Shown here: positions 15,203-21,948 of the stretch, one piece after another
How positions within the stretch are numbered: the first letter of the stretch is position 1
Layout of the letters: each line of letters opens with the position of its first letter
Source: JANWHF01 sp036276235
GTDB taxonomy: Bacteria; Planctomycetota; Phycisphaerae; Tepidisphaerales; Tepidisphaeraceae
DNA length: 21,948 nt
Direction: 5' to 3'
Assembly (NCBI GenBank): GCA_036276235.1
Contig: DATBDZ010000296.1
Coordinates: 1 to 21,948, forward strand
The notes under the pieces: model-generated
Seen by the model: the letters and a program-made list of their open reading frames with translations, nothing else
Told to the model about the DNA's origin: nothing
The model's database searches: none
Position numbers and translations under genes: made by a program

Positions 15203-15224
15203 GCTAAACCAAGGAAGGTCGGCA

Positions 15225-16580
15225 ATGCGGACCATCGCGATAATCAATCAAAAGGGCGGCTGCGGAAAAACCACGACAAGCATCAACCTCGCCGCGTGCC
15301 TCGCGCGGCTCGGACATCGAACGCTCCTGGTCGACATGGACCCCCAGGGCCATTGCGGCGTCGGGCTGGCAGTGCCCGAAGAGCAGATCGAACGCACCAT
15401 CTATGATGCGATGATTGACTCTTCAGACGGCCGCGTCGCCAAGATCAGCGAGATCGTCTGGCAGATCGCCAGCGATTTTGATCTGGCGCCGGCGAATCTG
15501 CGACTGGCGGCGTTCGAGCAGGTCTTTGCCGGCCGCACCGGCCGCGAGGATCGACTGCTCAAGGCGCTGGACGCCGTTCGCGACACCTACCAATGGTGCG
15601 TGATCGATTGCCCGCCGGGCGTCGGCTTGCTCACATTCAACGCGCTGCGCGCCTGCGCCGAAGTGCTCGTGCCCGTCGAAACCGGCTACTTCAGTCTGCA
15701 CGGCCTGGGCAAGATGATGGAGACGCTGGAGGAGCTGAAAGAACGCTACAACCGCGATGTCACCATTCGCGTCCTGCCGACGCTGTATGACACGCGCACC
15801 AAGCTCGCTCGCGAGGTGCTCTCGGAATTGCGGGCCAAGTTCCGCGATTACCTCATGGAGAGCACCGTTAACTTCAATACCAAATTGAAGGAGGCGGCAA
15901 GCTTTGGCCAGCCGATCACGGAGTACGATCCGGGCAGCCGCGGCTACAAGGATTTCGTGAATCTCGCCCGCGAGCTGATGGGCCATCGCCCGCTGGACGT
16001 CGAGCCAGTGACCAACGACAAGCTCTCGCGGCCGGCGGAGCTCGTGCAACGCGCCCGTCAACTGGCGCAGCTCACCAACGCGCAGTTTGGCCGCGGAACG
16101 ATCAACTTCACGCCGAACCTCGCGCCTGCCGCCGAGCCGAGCACGCGGCTGGGAACTTCCGGCAGCGTGATTCCTGATCCGGCACTGGTGGTCGCGGTCG
16201 CGCCGACTACCAGCGAGCGCGCTGTGGCCAATGATCGCATTTCGATGAGCGCCCCGATGACGCTCGACTCCAAGACAACGCAACAAAAGATCGACGAGTT
16301 CTACGGCGTCAAGCAGCTCGACGACGAAGTGCTCTTCGCCTCAAAACTCGGCCCCGCCAAGCACGTGCTCCTGGCCGGAGATTTCAATAGCTGGTCGCCC
16401 GTCGCCACCCCGATGCAAAATCGCGGCCCCAATCAGTGGGTCGCGCGTCTGCCGCTTCGCCCGGGCCGCTACCGCTATCGCCTGGTGGTTGACGGCCGGT
16501 GGATGACGGATCCGAACAACACGTATGTTGAGACTAATGAGTTTGGAGAGCTCAACAATATCGTGGAGGTTGCGGCTTGA
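15225..16580 (+). CDS. ParA/MinD-family ATPase fused to a C-terminal CBM48/AMPK1-type glycan-binding domain
   Basis: The product is 451 residues from ATG 15225, preceded by AAGGAAGG about 7 nt away; the frame could extend to 15132, but that stretch is the hairpin leader. Residues 1-255 are a ParA ATPase: deviant Walker A QKGGCGKTT (9-17) with both signature lysines, VDMDPQGH (37-43) and Walker B WCVIDCPPG (124-132). A linker (about 260-355) follows. Residues about 378-450 form a CBM48/AMPK1-like domain: VLLAGDFNSWSPVATPM, WVARLPLRPGRYRYRLVVDG and DPNNT, with the sugar-contacting-type W390 and W405. ParA ATPases position cargo by nucleotide-dependent dimerisation; CBM48 domains bind alpha-glucans. 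A ParB is absent. The next gene is probably a partner. Confidence 0.92.
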   Translation: MRTIAIINQKGGCGKTTTSINLAACLARLGHRTLLVDMDPQGHCGVGLAVPEEQIERTIYDAMIDSSDGRVAKISEIVWQIASDFDLAPANLRLAAFEQVFAGRTGREDRLLKALDAVRDTYQWCVIDCPPGVGLLTFNALRACAEVLVPVETGYFSLHGLGKMMETLEELKERYNRDVTIRVLPTLYDTRTKLAREVLSELRAKFRDYLMESTVNFNTKLKEAASFGQPITEYDPGSRGYKDFVNLARELMGHRPLDVEPVTNDKLSRPAELVQRARQLAQLTNAQFGRGTINFTPNLAPAAEPSTRLGTSGSVIPDPALVVAVAPTTSERAVANDRISMSAPMTLDSKTTQQKIDEFYGVKQLDDEVLFASKLGPAKHVLLAGDFNSWSPVATPMQNRGPNQWVARLPLRPGRYRYRLVVDGRWMTDPNNTYVETNEFGELNNIVEVAA

Positions 16581-16599
16581 CGTCGCCGTGCGTGACCGT

Positions 16600-16732
16600 G
16601 AAATCCGAAATCCGAATCCCCGAAAACCGAATCAAATCCGAAATCCGAATGACGAAAAACACCTGGCGTTTCATTCGGATTTCGGTCATTCGGAATTGAT
16701 TCGGATTTCGGGGATTCGGGTTTCGGATTTCG
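16600..16732. repeat. Fold-back element of 19 heptamers (GAAATCC type)
   Basis: From 16600 the sequence divides into 19 consecutive 7-nt words, first of the GAAATCC kind and then, after a centre near 16665, of the complementary kind (GGATTTC). The two arms of about 65 bp form an imperfect inverted repeat. It fills the gap between the ParA-CBM gene and the 506-residue gene. The same element type occurs at 20013-20170. Confidence 0.88.
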
Positions 16733-16769
16733 GGCAAAGCAAATCACCTGACGTTCAGAAGGCACGACA

Positions 16770-18290
16770 ATGTCCGATCCTAATCAGCCGAAGCGCAGTC
16801 TTAGTGAAATCAGTCATCTGTTTTTGAGCAGCGTGCGCGAACGGCACACGAATGGCGCGCCGCGGCCTCAGCGGATCCCCCCTAAGGGAAATAACGTCGC
16901 CAGCGGCTCAGCGAAGCAGGAATTTTCAATCGATCTTACGCCCGAGGAGCTCGCGCAGGTCACGGGTGCCGGCCAATGTCCGCCAGCTCATATTGAGCGG
17001 CCGGGGACAATTGTGACCGCGCTGCTCTCCGCACATCTCAACGGCCACCAAAACGAGCGCGTGAAGGAATACGCGCGGCATCTGGCCGTCACCGAAGGGC
17101 CGATCGGATTGCTCGAGCTGGATGCCTCCGAATTCCGCGTAATGCTTTTTGACGCCGACGGCGAAATAGCCGACGCCGATGAGCCGCAGCCGTTTGAAGT
17201 CGAAGATTGCCGCGAGTTGGCCGACGCACTGGCGGAAATGAGCTTCGACGTGCGGCGATGGCTTGTCGTCGTTCCGAGCCTTCGCACGCCCGAAGCGCGG
17301 GCGCTGCTTCGCTCAGTCGAGAACTGGACGCTGCTAAGCACCTGCGATCATGACGGCGTCGTCGCCAGCTATCGATTGCTCAAAGGATTAGCTGAAGGAA
17401 CCCATCCGCGGCTGGCGCTGGCCCTGCTCGACCCCGCCGACGAAACTGAAATTGAGCGAATCTACAAAAAGCTGGCGGGCGTGTGCGAGCAGTTCCTCAA
17501 CTGGAAATTGCAGCAGGAGCCGCCGGTGCGGCCGGCCCCGCGCGTCAGCGAGCAGATGGTTCTGTGCAGCCGTCCGATTCGAGATAAGGCGCAAATCGCC
17601 GCCGGGCCGCATTGGGAGACGGTCGCCGAGTTCTTGGCTGGATCGTCACGGCGTGCGGATCAATCCGCGGATATTGTTTCAACTGAAACCGAGCAGACCG
17701 AAGTTGTGAAGGAAACCCTCATGGAAGAATCTCAGCTTCGTGCTGATGCGATGCCCAAAACCCTGAATCCCGTTGAAGAAGCGGCAGATTCGCCGGTGAT
17801 CCCAACTTCCGCGCACGCGCAAGTCGCGCCGTTGCGACTTGCCGATTCAATTGCGGCGGATGAAGCAGTCGCCGAGATTCTCGACCTGAGCGGAATCGAT
17901 TCCGCCTCGATCCTCTCGGCAGTGCTCAAGCAAAACAGCGACCTGATCGAATGCCCCGTCCGCCCGCCGATGTGCGGCGAAGCGCGGCTGGCGATCGCCC
18001 GCGATCGCAGCCTCGTGCTGCTCGCCGTCGCCGGCAAGGGATTGTCCGAGCTTCGCGCGATCGGCCAGGCCCACCGATGGATGCTCGAAAACCGCACACT
18101 GCTAGGCATGGCATTGCCGCAATTCGCGATCGATGCACATTCGCAGCCGCACATTCGCCTGCTGGTCGATCAATCCGATATCCGCGCCGACGTGCTCCAG
18201 CCGATGCTGCAGAGCGATCACATCACAGTACAGGCTTATCGAAGGCTGCGGTGGGGGGCCAAGATGGGAATGCTGCTGGAAGCGGCTTAA
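16770..18290 (+). CDS. Unrecognised 506-residue protein, probable ParA-fold pseudo-ATPase
   Basis: I do not know a named family for it. An N-terminal helix (RSLSEISHLFLSSVRERHT) is followed by a disordered linker. Residues about 78-245 follow the ParA/MinD strand order: TIVTALLSAHLNGHQNERV where the P-loop should be, GLLELDAS like the switch region, WLVVVPSLRTPEARALL like the Walker B strand, WTLLSTCDHDGVVASYRLLK and LALALLDPADETEIERIYKK. No GK[ST] is present, so it should not hydrolyse ATP. A variable linker (about 285-360) leads to a second conserved-looking region (about 365-506) of unknown fold. It follows the ParA-CBM gene on the same strand, across the heptamer fold-back. Its stop shares TTAA with the convergent Uma2 gene. 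Confidence 0.82.
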   Translation: MSDPNQPKRSLSEISHLFLSSVRERHTNGAPRPQRIPPKGNNVASGSAKQEFSIDLTPEELAQVTGAGQCPPAHIERPGTIVTALLSAHLNGHQNERVKEYARHLAVTEGPIGLLELDASEFRVMLFDADGEIADADEPQPFEVEDCRELADALAEMSFDVRRWLVVVPSLRTPEARALLRSVENWTLLSTCDHDGVVASYRLLKGLAEGTHPRLALALLDPADETEIERIYKKLAGVCEQFLNWKLQQEPPVRPAPRVSEQMVLCSRPIRDKAQIAAGPHWETVAEFLAGSSRRADQSADIVSTETEQTEVVKETLMEESQLRADAMPKTLNPVEEAADSPVIPTSAHAQVAPLRLADSIAADEAVAEILDLSGIDSASILSAVLKQNSDLIECPVRPPMCGEARLAIARDRSLVLLAVAGKGLSELRAIGQAHRWMLENRTLLGMALPQFAIDAHSQPHIRLLVDQSDIRADVLQPMLQSDHITVQAYRRLRWGAKMGMLLEAA

Positions 18291-18865
18291 GACTTCTTGC
18301 CTCGCCGCGGAAACCAAATCTCTGCAAGGGCGATCTTGAGATCCGGGAACGGCTCAAACGAAACGACGTCAGTGCCTTTACCCTGTCCGAGGAGTTTGTA
18401 GCGGCCGCGCGACAGCCGATGGGCTTCGATGGTCTGTTCCGCCGGATCGACGATCCAATAGAAAGGCACATCCCCTTCGGCGTACTGCTCAAACTTATCT
18501 TTACGATCGATTTGGCGGCTGGAGGGACTGACTATTTCGATGCAAAGGTCAGGCACCCCCGCTAAAATTTCGCCCCAGCGAATGAGGCCCACGCGCTCCT
18601 TCCTGAAGTAGAGGATGTCGGGGCGGCGAACATCATAAGTGCCAAAAACGGTATCCAGATCGCCGAGCAATTCTCCCAATTTATGCTCAATGATGTGATT
18701 GAGTAAGATCGCGGAGAGACGCTTTTCCGCGTACGAGTGCTCCGGCATCGGGCTTGGGCTCGCAGCAATGTTTCCGTCTACGAGTTCGAGCCGAACCCCG
18801 GGAGGGTCCTCGCCGAGGCAGAAGAACTGCTTTGCCGTCATCTTTGTGGTACTTAGCGTGGGCAT
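18287..18865 (-). CDS. Uma2-family (DUF820) putative PD-(D/E)XK protein
   Basis: The 192-residue product has the Uma2 pattern: RLELVDGNI (E27), YDVRRPDILYF (D83), GVPDLCIEIVSPSSRQID (E110), KFEQYAEGDVPFYWIVDP. The acidic residues and lysines suggest an intact PD-(D/E)XK-like site. The family is abundant in cyanobacteria and planctomycetes, and its biological role is unsettled. ATG 18865 is preferred because a GAGG box lies 7 nt upstream; GTG 18868 is possible. It follows the PaaK-like gene by 60 bp on the same strand, and its stop codon overlaps the 3' end of the convergent 506-residue gene by 4 bp. Confidence 0.87.
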   Translation of the reverse strand: MPTLSTTKMTAKQFFCLGEDPPGVRLELVDGNIAASPSPMPEHSYAEKRLSAILLNHIIEHKLGELLGDLDTVFGTYDVRRPDILYFRKERVGLIRWGEILAGVPDLCIEIVSPSSRQIDRKDKFEQYAEGDVPFYWIVDPAEQTIEAHRLSRGRYKLLGQGKGTDVVSFEPFPDLKIALAEIWFPRRGKKS

Positions 18866-18925
18866 CACATGACCTCACGAAAGTAAGTGTAAGCTAACTG
18901 GTGCATGGCCTCCACCCACCGTCGT

Positions 18926-20002
18926 CTAATACACACCCTCTACCACCGTCCCTGCAAACCCCGCATACGGCTGCACATTCCCCGCCCCGTCCCACGGATA
19001 CGGCTCGCACGGCGGACGACGGACCGCCTGGTCGCGCTCCAAAAAGCGGGGGATGAAGGTTTCCTTTGTCAGCGTCGTCAGCATCACGCGGCCCTGCTGG
19101 CCGTACTCCACGCGCTTCTCCGAATCATTGAAATCCATGATCTCAACCACCGCGCGCGGCTGCGGGGCGTGATAGATGATCTCGTAATTATCCGCCGGGT
19201 CGAACGGCTTGTGGCGGGCGAGGCCCATCAGCGTGTTGCCGTACGTCGGGACGAAATCGATTCCCGGCGCCAGCTCTTCGCGGGCGAAGCGGTGGAATTG
19301 CGGCGTCAGCTCGGTGCCGCCGCAGAAGATTCCCTTGATGCCGTAATGGGCCAGATCGATCTTCTCCGCCAGCGCCTCCAGCAGCTTGGGCGTCGTGAAC
19401 ATGCATTGAATATTCGGATGACTGCGCAGGATCGTCAGTGCCTGATCGATGGCGTGTTGCTTGTAAAGATTGGCTTCCTGAATGTTGCCGCGCTTGATGC
19501 ACTTGATGACCCAGCGCGGATCCAGATCGACGGAGAACGCAATTCCGCCGCGATGCTGCGCGAGATGCTCGATCGCCAGCCGCAGGCGGCGCGGGCCCGA
19601 TGGCCCGAGCATGAGCCAATCCGCGCCGCGCGGAAATGATTTGTCCGAAAGCGTGAGGCTGAATTCCTCGTAATCGATTTTCCAGTCATCTATTTGCAGC
19701 CGGCTCTTGGGGATGCCGGTCGATCCGCCGGTCTCGAAGACGTACATCGGCTTTCCCGCCAGCCCGCGCGGCAGCCATCGCCGCACCGGCCCGCCGCGCA
19801 GCGATTCATCCTCGAAGTGGCCGAACCTTTTCAGGTCGGCATAAGACTTCACTTCCTTGCGCGGATCAAAGCCAGCCGCCTTGGCCCAGTTGAGCCAATA
19901 TTCGCAGCCGGTTTCAGGATTGAAATGCCAGCCGACAATCTCGCGAACATGAGCGTCGAGCTGATCAGCGGCGCTGCGCACTTTTGATTCATTAACAGAC
20001 AT
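18926..20002 (-). CDS. PaaK/LuxE-like adenylate-forming enzyme
   Basis: The 358-residue product belongs to the ANL adenylating superfamily: phosphate-binding loop ETGGSTGIPKSR (90-101), FCGGTEL (226-232), TYGNTLMG (253-260) and GRVMLTTLTKETFIPRFLERD (304-324). It most resembles phenylacetate-CoA ligase-like and LuxE-like enzymes, which activate a carboxylate with ATP. At 358 residues it is shorter than PaaK (about 430), and the usual C-terminal lid seems reduced, so it may only adenylate or use a separate partner. ATG 20002 was chosen because frames further up run into the heptamer repeat. The Shine-Dalgarno sequence is weak (GAGC). No carrier protein lies nearby; the substrate is unknown. 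Confidence 0.82.
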   Translation of the reverse strand: MSVNESKVRSAADQLDAHVREIVGWHFNPETGCEYWLNWAKAAGFDPRKEVKSYADLKRFGHFEDESLRGGPVRRWLPRGLAGKPMYVFETGGSTGIPKSRLQIDDWKIDYEEFSLTLSDKSFPRGADWLMLGPSGPRRLRLAIEHLAQHRGGIAFSVDLDPRWVIKCIKRGNIQEANLYKQHAIDQALTILRSHPNIQCMFTTPKLLEALAEKIDLAHYGIKGIFCGGTELTPQFHRFAREELAPGIDFVPTYGNTLMGLARHKPFDPADNYEIIYHAPQPRAVVEIMDFNDSEKRVEYGQQGRVMLTTLTKETFIPRFLERDQAVRRPPCEPYPWDGAGNVQPYAGFAGTVVEGVY

Positions 20003-20012
20003 AAGTTTGCTC

Positions 20013-20170
20013 AAAAATCCGAAATCCGAATCCCCGAAAATCCGAATCAAATCCGAATGACCAAATTCCGAAGGAAGTAATGCTATGTTCTACAGGTTTC
20101 GACGGATCTTGCCAAAAATAAGGTTCAATTCCTTCTCTACGGATTTCGGGGATTCGGGTTTCGGATTTCC
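20013..20170. repeat. Second heptamer fold-back element (GAAATCC type)
   Basis: The left arm (about 20013-20079) repeats the 7-nt words seen at 16600, and the right arm (about 20128-20170) carries the complementary words. A loop of roughly 48 bp separates them. It fills the gap between the PQQ-propeller gene and the PaaK-like gene, which are on the same strand, so it could act as a terminator or processing site between them. Confidence 0.85.
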
Positions 20171-20181
20171 GCGCGCCGCGG

Positions 20182-21774
20182 CTATTCGGATTTTACCGGC
20201 GCCGACTGCGCACCCGTCTTGATCGCATAGATATGATCCCGTGTCGTCAGATACAGAATTCCGTTCACAAACACCGGCGAGCAATACGATGCGCTGCCGA
20301 GGTTATGTTCCTTGTCCTTGGCTGTGATTTCATCTTTGTTGGGCGTGTCCTTCTTCGCCGGGAAGATGCGGACGTCGCCGTCTTCGTCGGTGATGTAGAT
20401 CTTGCCGTCAACATACAGCGGCGAGCCCCACATCGCTGATTCCATGTCGAAGGTCCAGTACACCTTCCCATCCTTCGCATCGAGGCAATGCAGATAGCCG
20501 CTGAAATCCGGGACGAAGCACAGGCCCTCGGGTGTCACGCAGGCGGTGGAGATCGTGCGGTTCATGTGTTCGCCGCGATCGATCTTATTGTCGTGATTGA
20601 GATCGAATTGATCGTAGTGCCACACGACCTTTGAATTGGGATTGGGCTTGCCCTTGCGGCCGGCGGTGTTGACCTCGGCATTGGCCACCAATTCCTGGCC
20701 CGGCTTTGCCGCAGTGGCGGCGGGCATCGCATCGATCTCGGCGCTTACGTCGCCGCTGCCGGTGATATCGACACACCACATGTGGCCATACCCTTCGCCG
20801 TGCTCGGGGTCCTGGCCGTTGGCGATGTACATGTTGTTGCCGACAATGCACGGCGTAGCGATCAATTCGTTGCGCGTGCCGGGATAGACTGATTCTTTTG
20901 GATTCGTGTCGAATCGCCAGACGATCTCGCCGGTGCGCGCATCAAACGCATAGACCCACGCATCGCCGAGCGGCGCAATCACCAGCGGGCGGCCTTTCAC
21001 TTCGGCAATCGCCACGCTCGCCCATTGGCCGTGCAATACGTTCGCGCCGGCAACGTTGCTGCTCCAGATCGGCTTTCCGGTGTTCTTATCGAAGCAGATG
21101 ATCCCCGGCGCCTGCGGGGCGACGACGTGCTTGTGCGTGTCATCGACGCCGTTGCCGGTGATCACATAGATGTAATCCTGATAAGCGACGATCGCGCTGG
21201 AGGTCATGTTGTGCGGGAAGACGCCGAACTTGGCGATCATGTCCACCGTCCAGATCGCCTTGGGCGGCTTTCCGGGCGTCTGCGCGCCGGGGCTCAGATC
21301 GAGGCAGACAACTTCGCAGCGATTGCTGCAATACCAGAGCCGACCCGGCTCGGTGTAGGCGGTGGAGCAGAGGCCTTCGCCCGGCCAGTCGTTGACGCGG
21401 CCGGTCGGGAGCTTGGCATGATATTGCTGCCAGAGAAACTTGCCGTCGTTGGCGTCGAACGCCATCAGCACGCCGCCGTCCGCGGTCATCGCCGGGTCGC
21501 GATGGCCTTCGTTATTCGTGCCGACGGTGACGATGCCATTGGCGATGACCGGATTGCCGTAGCTCTTGGAGCCCAGCGCCGCGCTCCAGAGCACGTTCTT
21601 GCCCGTGCTCACGTCCCAATCGGTCGGCGGGTTCTTATCTGGGCTGACCATATTGCGCTGCGGGGTGCGGCCCCACATCGGCCAGTCTTCGGCAAGCAAT
21701 CGCCCAGCGCCGGCGAGGATGCAAGCCGCGCCCAGCGAAATTGCGGAGATACGAATGAAACGTCTGCACATCAT
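20182..21774 (-). CDS. Exported PQQ/BamB-type beta-propeller protein with an EF-hand-like loop
   Basis: The product is 530 residues from ATG 21774 (ATG 21771 is equally possible). A signal peptide is clear: RRFIRISAISLGAACILAGA followed by GRLLA, with cleavage probably before EDWPMWG. The rest is repeated propeller blades with PQQ-like motifs (VLMAFDANDGKFLWQ, IICFDKNTGKPIWSS, VYAFDARTGEIVWRF, LHCLDAKDGKVYWTF). Residues 391-402 (DLNHDNKIDRGE) fit a 12-residue EF-hand calcium loop (D1, N3, D5, K7, D9, E12), placed between blades. Relatives in planctomycetes are abundant exported proteins of unclear role. PQQ binding is not assured. The upstream region is a heptamer repeat. Confidence 0.88.
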   Translation of the reverse strand: MMCRRFIRISAISLGAACILAGAGRLLAEDWPMWGRTPQRNMVSPDKNPPTDWDVSTGKNVLWSAALGSKSYGNPVIANGIVTVGTNNEGHRDPAMTADGGVLMAFDANDGKFLWQQYHAKLPTGRVNDWPGEGLCSTAYTEPGRLWYCSNRCEVVCLDLSPGAQTPGKPPKAIWTVDMIAKFGVFPHNMTSSAIVAYQDYIYVITGNGVDDTHKHVVAPQAPGIICFDKNTGKPIWSSNVAGANVLHGQWASVAIAEVKGRPLVIAPLGDAWVYAFDARTGEIVWRFDTNPKESVYPGTRNELIATPCIVGNNMYIANGQDPEHGEGYGHMWCVDITGSGDVSAEIDAMPAATAAKPGQELVANAEVNTAGRKGKPNPNSKVVWHYDQFDLNHDNKIDRGEHMNRTISTACVTPEGLCFVPDFSGYLHCLDAKDGKVYWTFDMESAMWGSPLYVDGKIYITDEDGDVRIFPAKKDTPNKDEITAKDKEHNLGSASYCSPVFVNGILYLTTRDHIYAIKTGAQSAPVKSE

Positions 21775-21790
21775 TGGAGAGTTCCGGGTT

Positions 21791-21888
21791 GGGATTTCAG
21801 ATCTCAAATTTGAAATCTAAAACCTGAGATTTCACATTCTTGAAATCCGAAATCTGAGATTTCAAATCTGAAATTTCAGATTCTAGAT
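21791..21888. repeat. Fourteen consecutive AT-rich heptamers upstream of the propeller gene
   Basis: The stretch divides exactly into 14 words of 7 nt. The first seven mostly end in ATTT or ATCT, and the last seven mostly end in AAAT or AGAT, so the halves are roughly complementary. It is much richer in A+T than the rest of the window. It starts 17 bp before the propeller gene's ATG, so it forms that gene's leader or promoter zone. Confidence 0.85.
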
Positions 21889-21902
21889 TTACAAATTCCT
21901 TC

Positions 21903-21921
21903 GACATTCACCACGAATGTC
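21903..21921. repeat. Short hairpin near the right edge
   Basis: GACATTC (21903-21909) and GAATGTC (21915-21921) form a perfect 7-bp stem with a 5-nt loop. No gene is visible between it and the window end. Confidence 0.6.
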
Positions 21922-21948
21922 TACCGCGCCATTGCCTGGCCTGTCGGG

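Noticed and set aside
15132..15224. Extended N-terminus of the ParA-CBM protein containing a CPRC pair
   Set aside because: This segment is the hairpin leader; ParA proteins start at MRTIAIINQKGG, which has its own AAGGAAGG box.
15144..15224. Cyclic-di-GMP or other known riboswitch in the ParA leader
   Set aside because: The hairpins lack the conserved loop sequences of the classes I can recall, so only a structured leader is claimed.
21889..21948. Minus-strand open frame entering from the right edge and ending near 21889
   Set aside because: It covers only about 19 codons that include a hairpin and lead into heptamer repeats, so there is no support for coding.

Overview
The window reads as chromosomal DNA of a GC-rich bacterium, most likely a planctomycete (Planctomycetota, perhaps Phycisphaerae-like). 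The main clues are a membrane protein ending in the four-cysteine zinc ribbon with a CGYDLRAS core that is common in that phylum, a ParA ATPase fused to a carbohydrate-binding module, GAF-SpoIIE and PQQ-propeller genes, and gaps full of short palindromic repeats. No rRNA, tRNA, CRISPR array or transposase was seen.

Left part (1-4468). A BrnT/BrnA toxin-antitoxin pair on the minus strand is followed, 16 bp downstream, by a dual-specificity-type phosphatase gene cut by the left edge. Diverging from it is a plus-strand run: a cysteine desulfurase-like enzyme, a YhcG/DUF1016 PD-(D/E)XK nuclease-like protein and a hexose-6-phosphate mutarotase. The last two overlap by four bases.

Middle (4469-10719). 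A GAF-SpoIIE phosphatase (minus) is followed upstream by a second toxin-antitoxin pair whose toxin is broken by an in-frame TAG. Then come a family 4 glycosyltransferase carrying an in-frame inverted-repeat insertion, an orphan 161-residue protein with a plausible promoter, a DUF3299-like membrane protein with a zinc ribbon, and a SAM methyltransferase. The gaps hold many perfect hairpins.

Right part (10720-21948). A 1399-residue membrane-anchored TPR protein (minus) diverges from a ParA-CBM48 fusion gene. That gene has a leader of GC hairpins and is followed by a 506-residue protein that looks like a ParA-fold pseudo-ATPase. This pair is the best candidate for an undescribed system. On the minus strand lie a Uma2-family protein, a PaaK-like adenylating enzyme and an exported PQQ-type beta-propeller protein with an EF-hand-like loop.

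A theme runs through the window. Several gaps contain low-complexity elements with an exact 7-nt period, four of them folding back on themselves, and two protein genes contain palindromic insertions that keep the reading frame. The genome appears heavily colonised by small palindromic elements.
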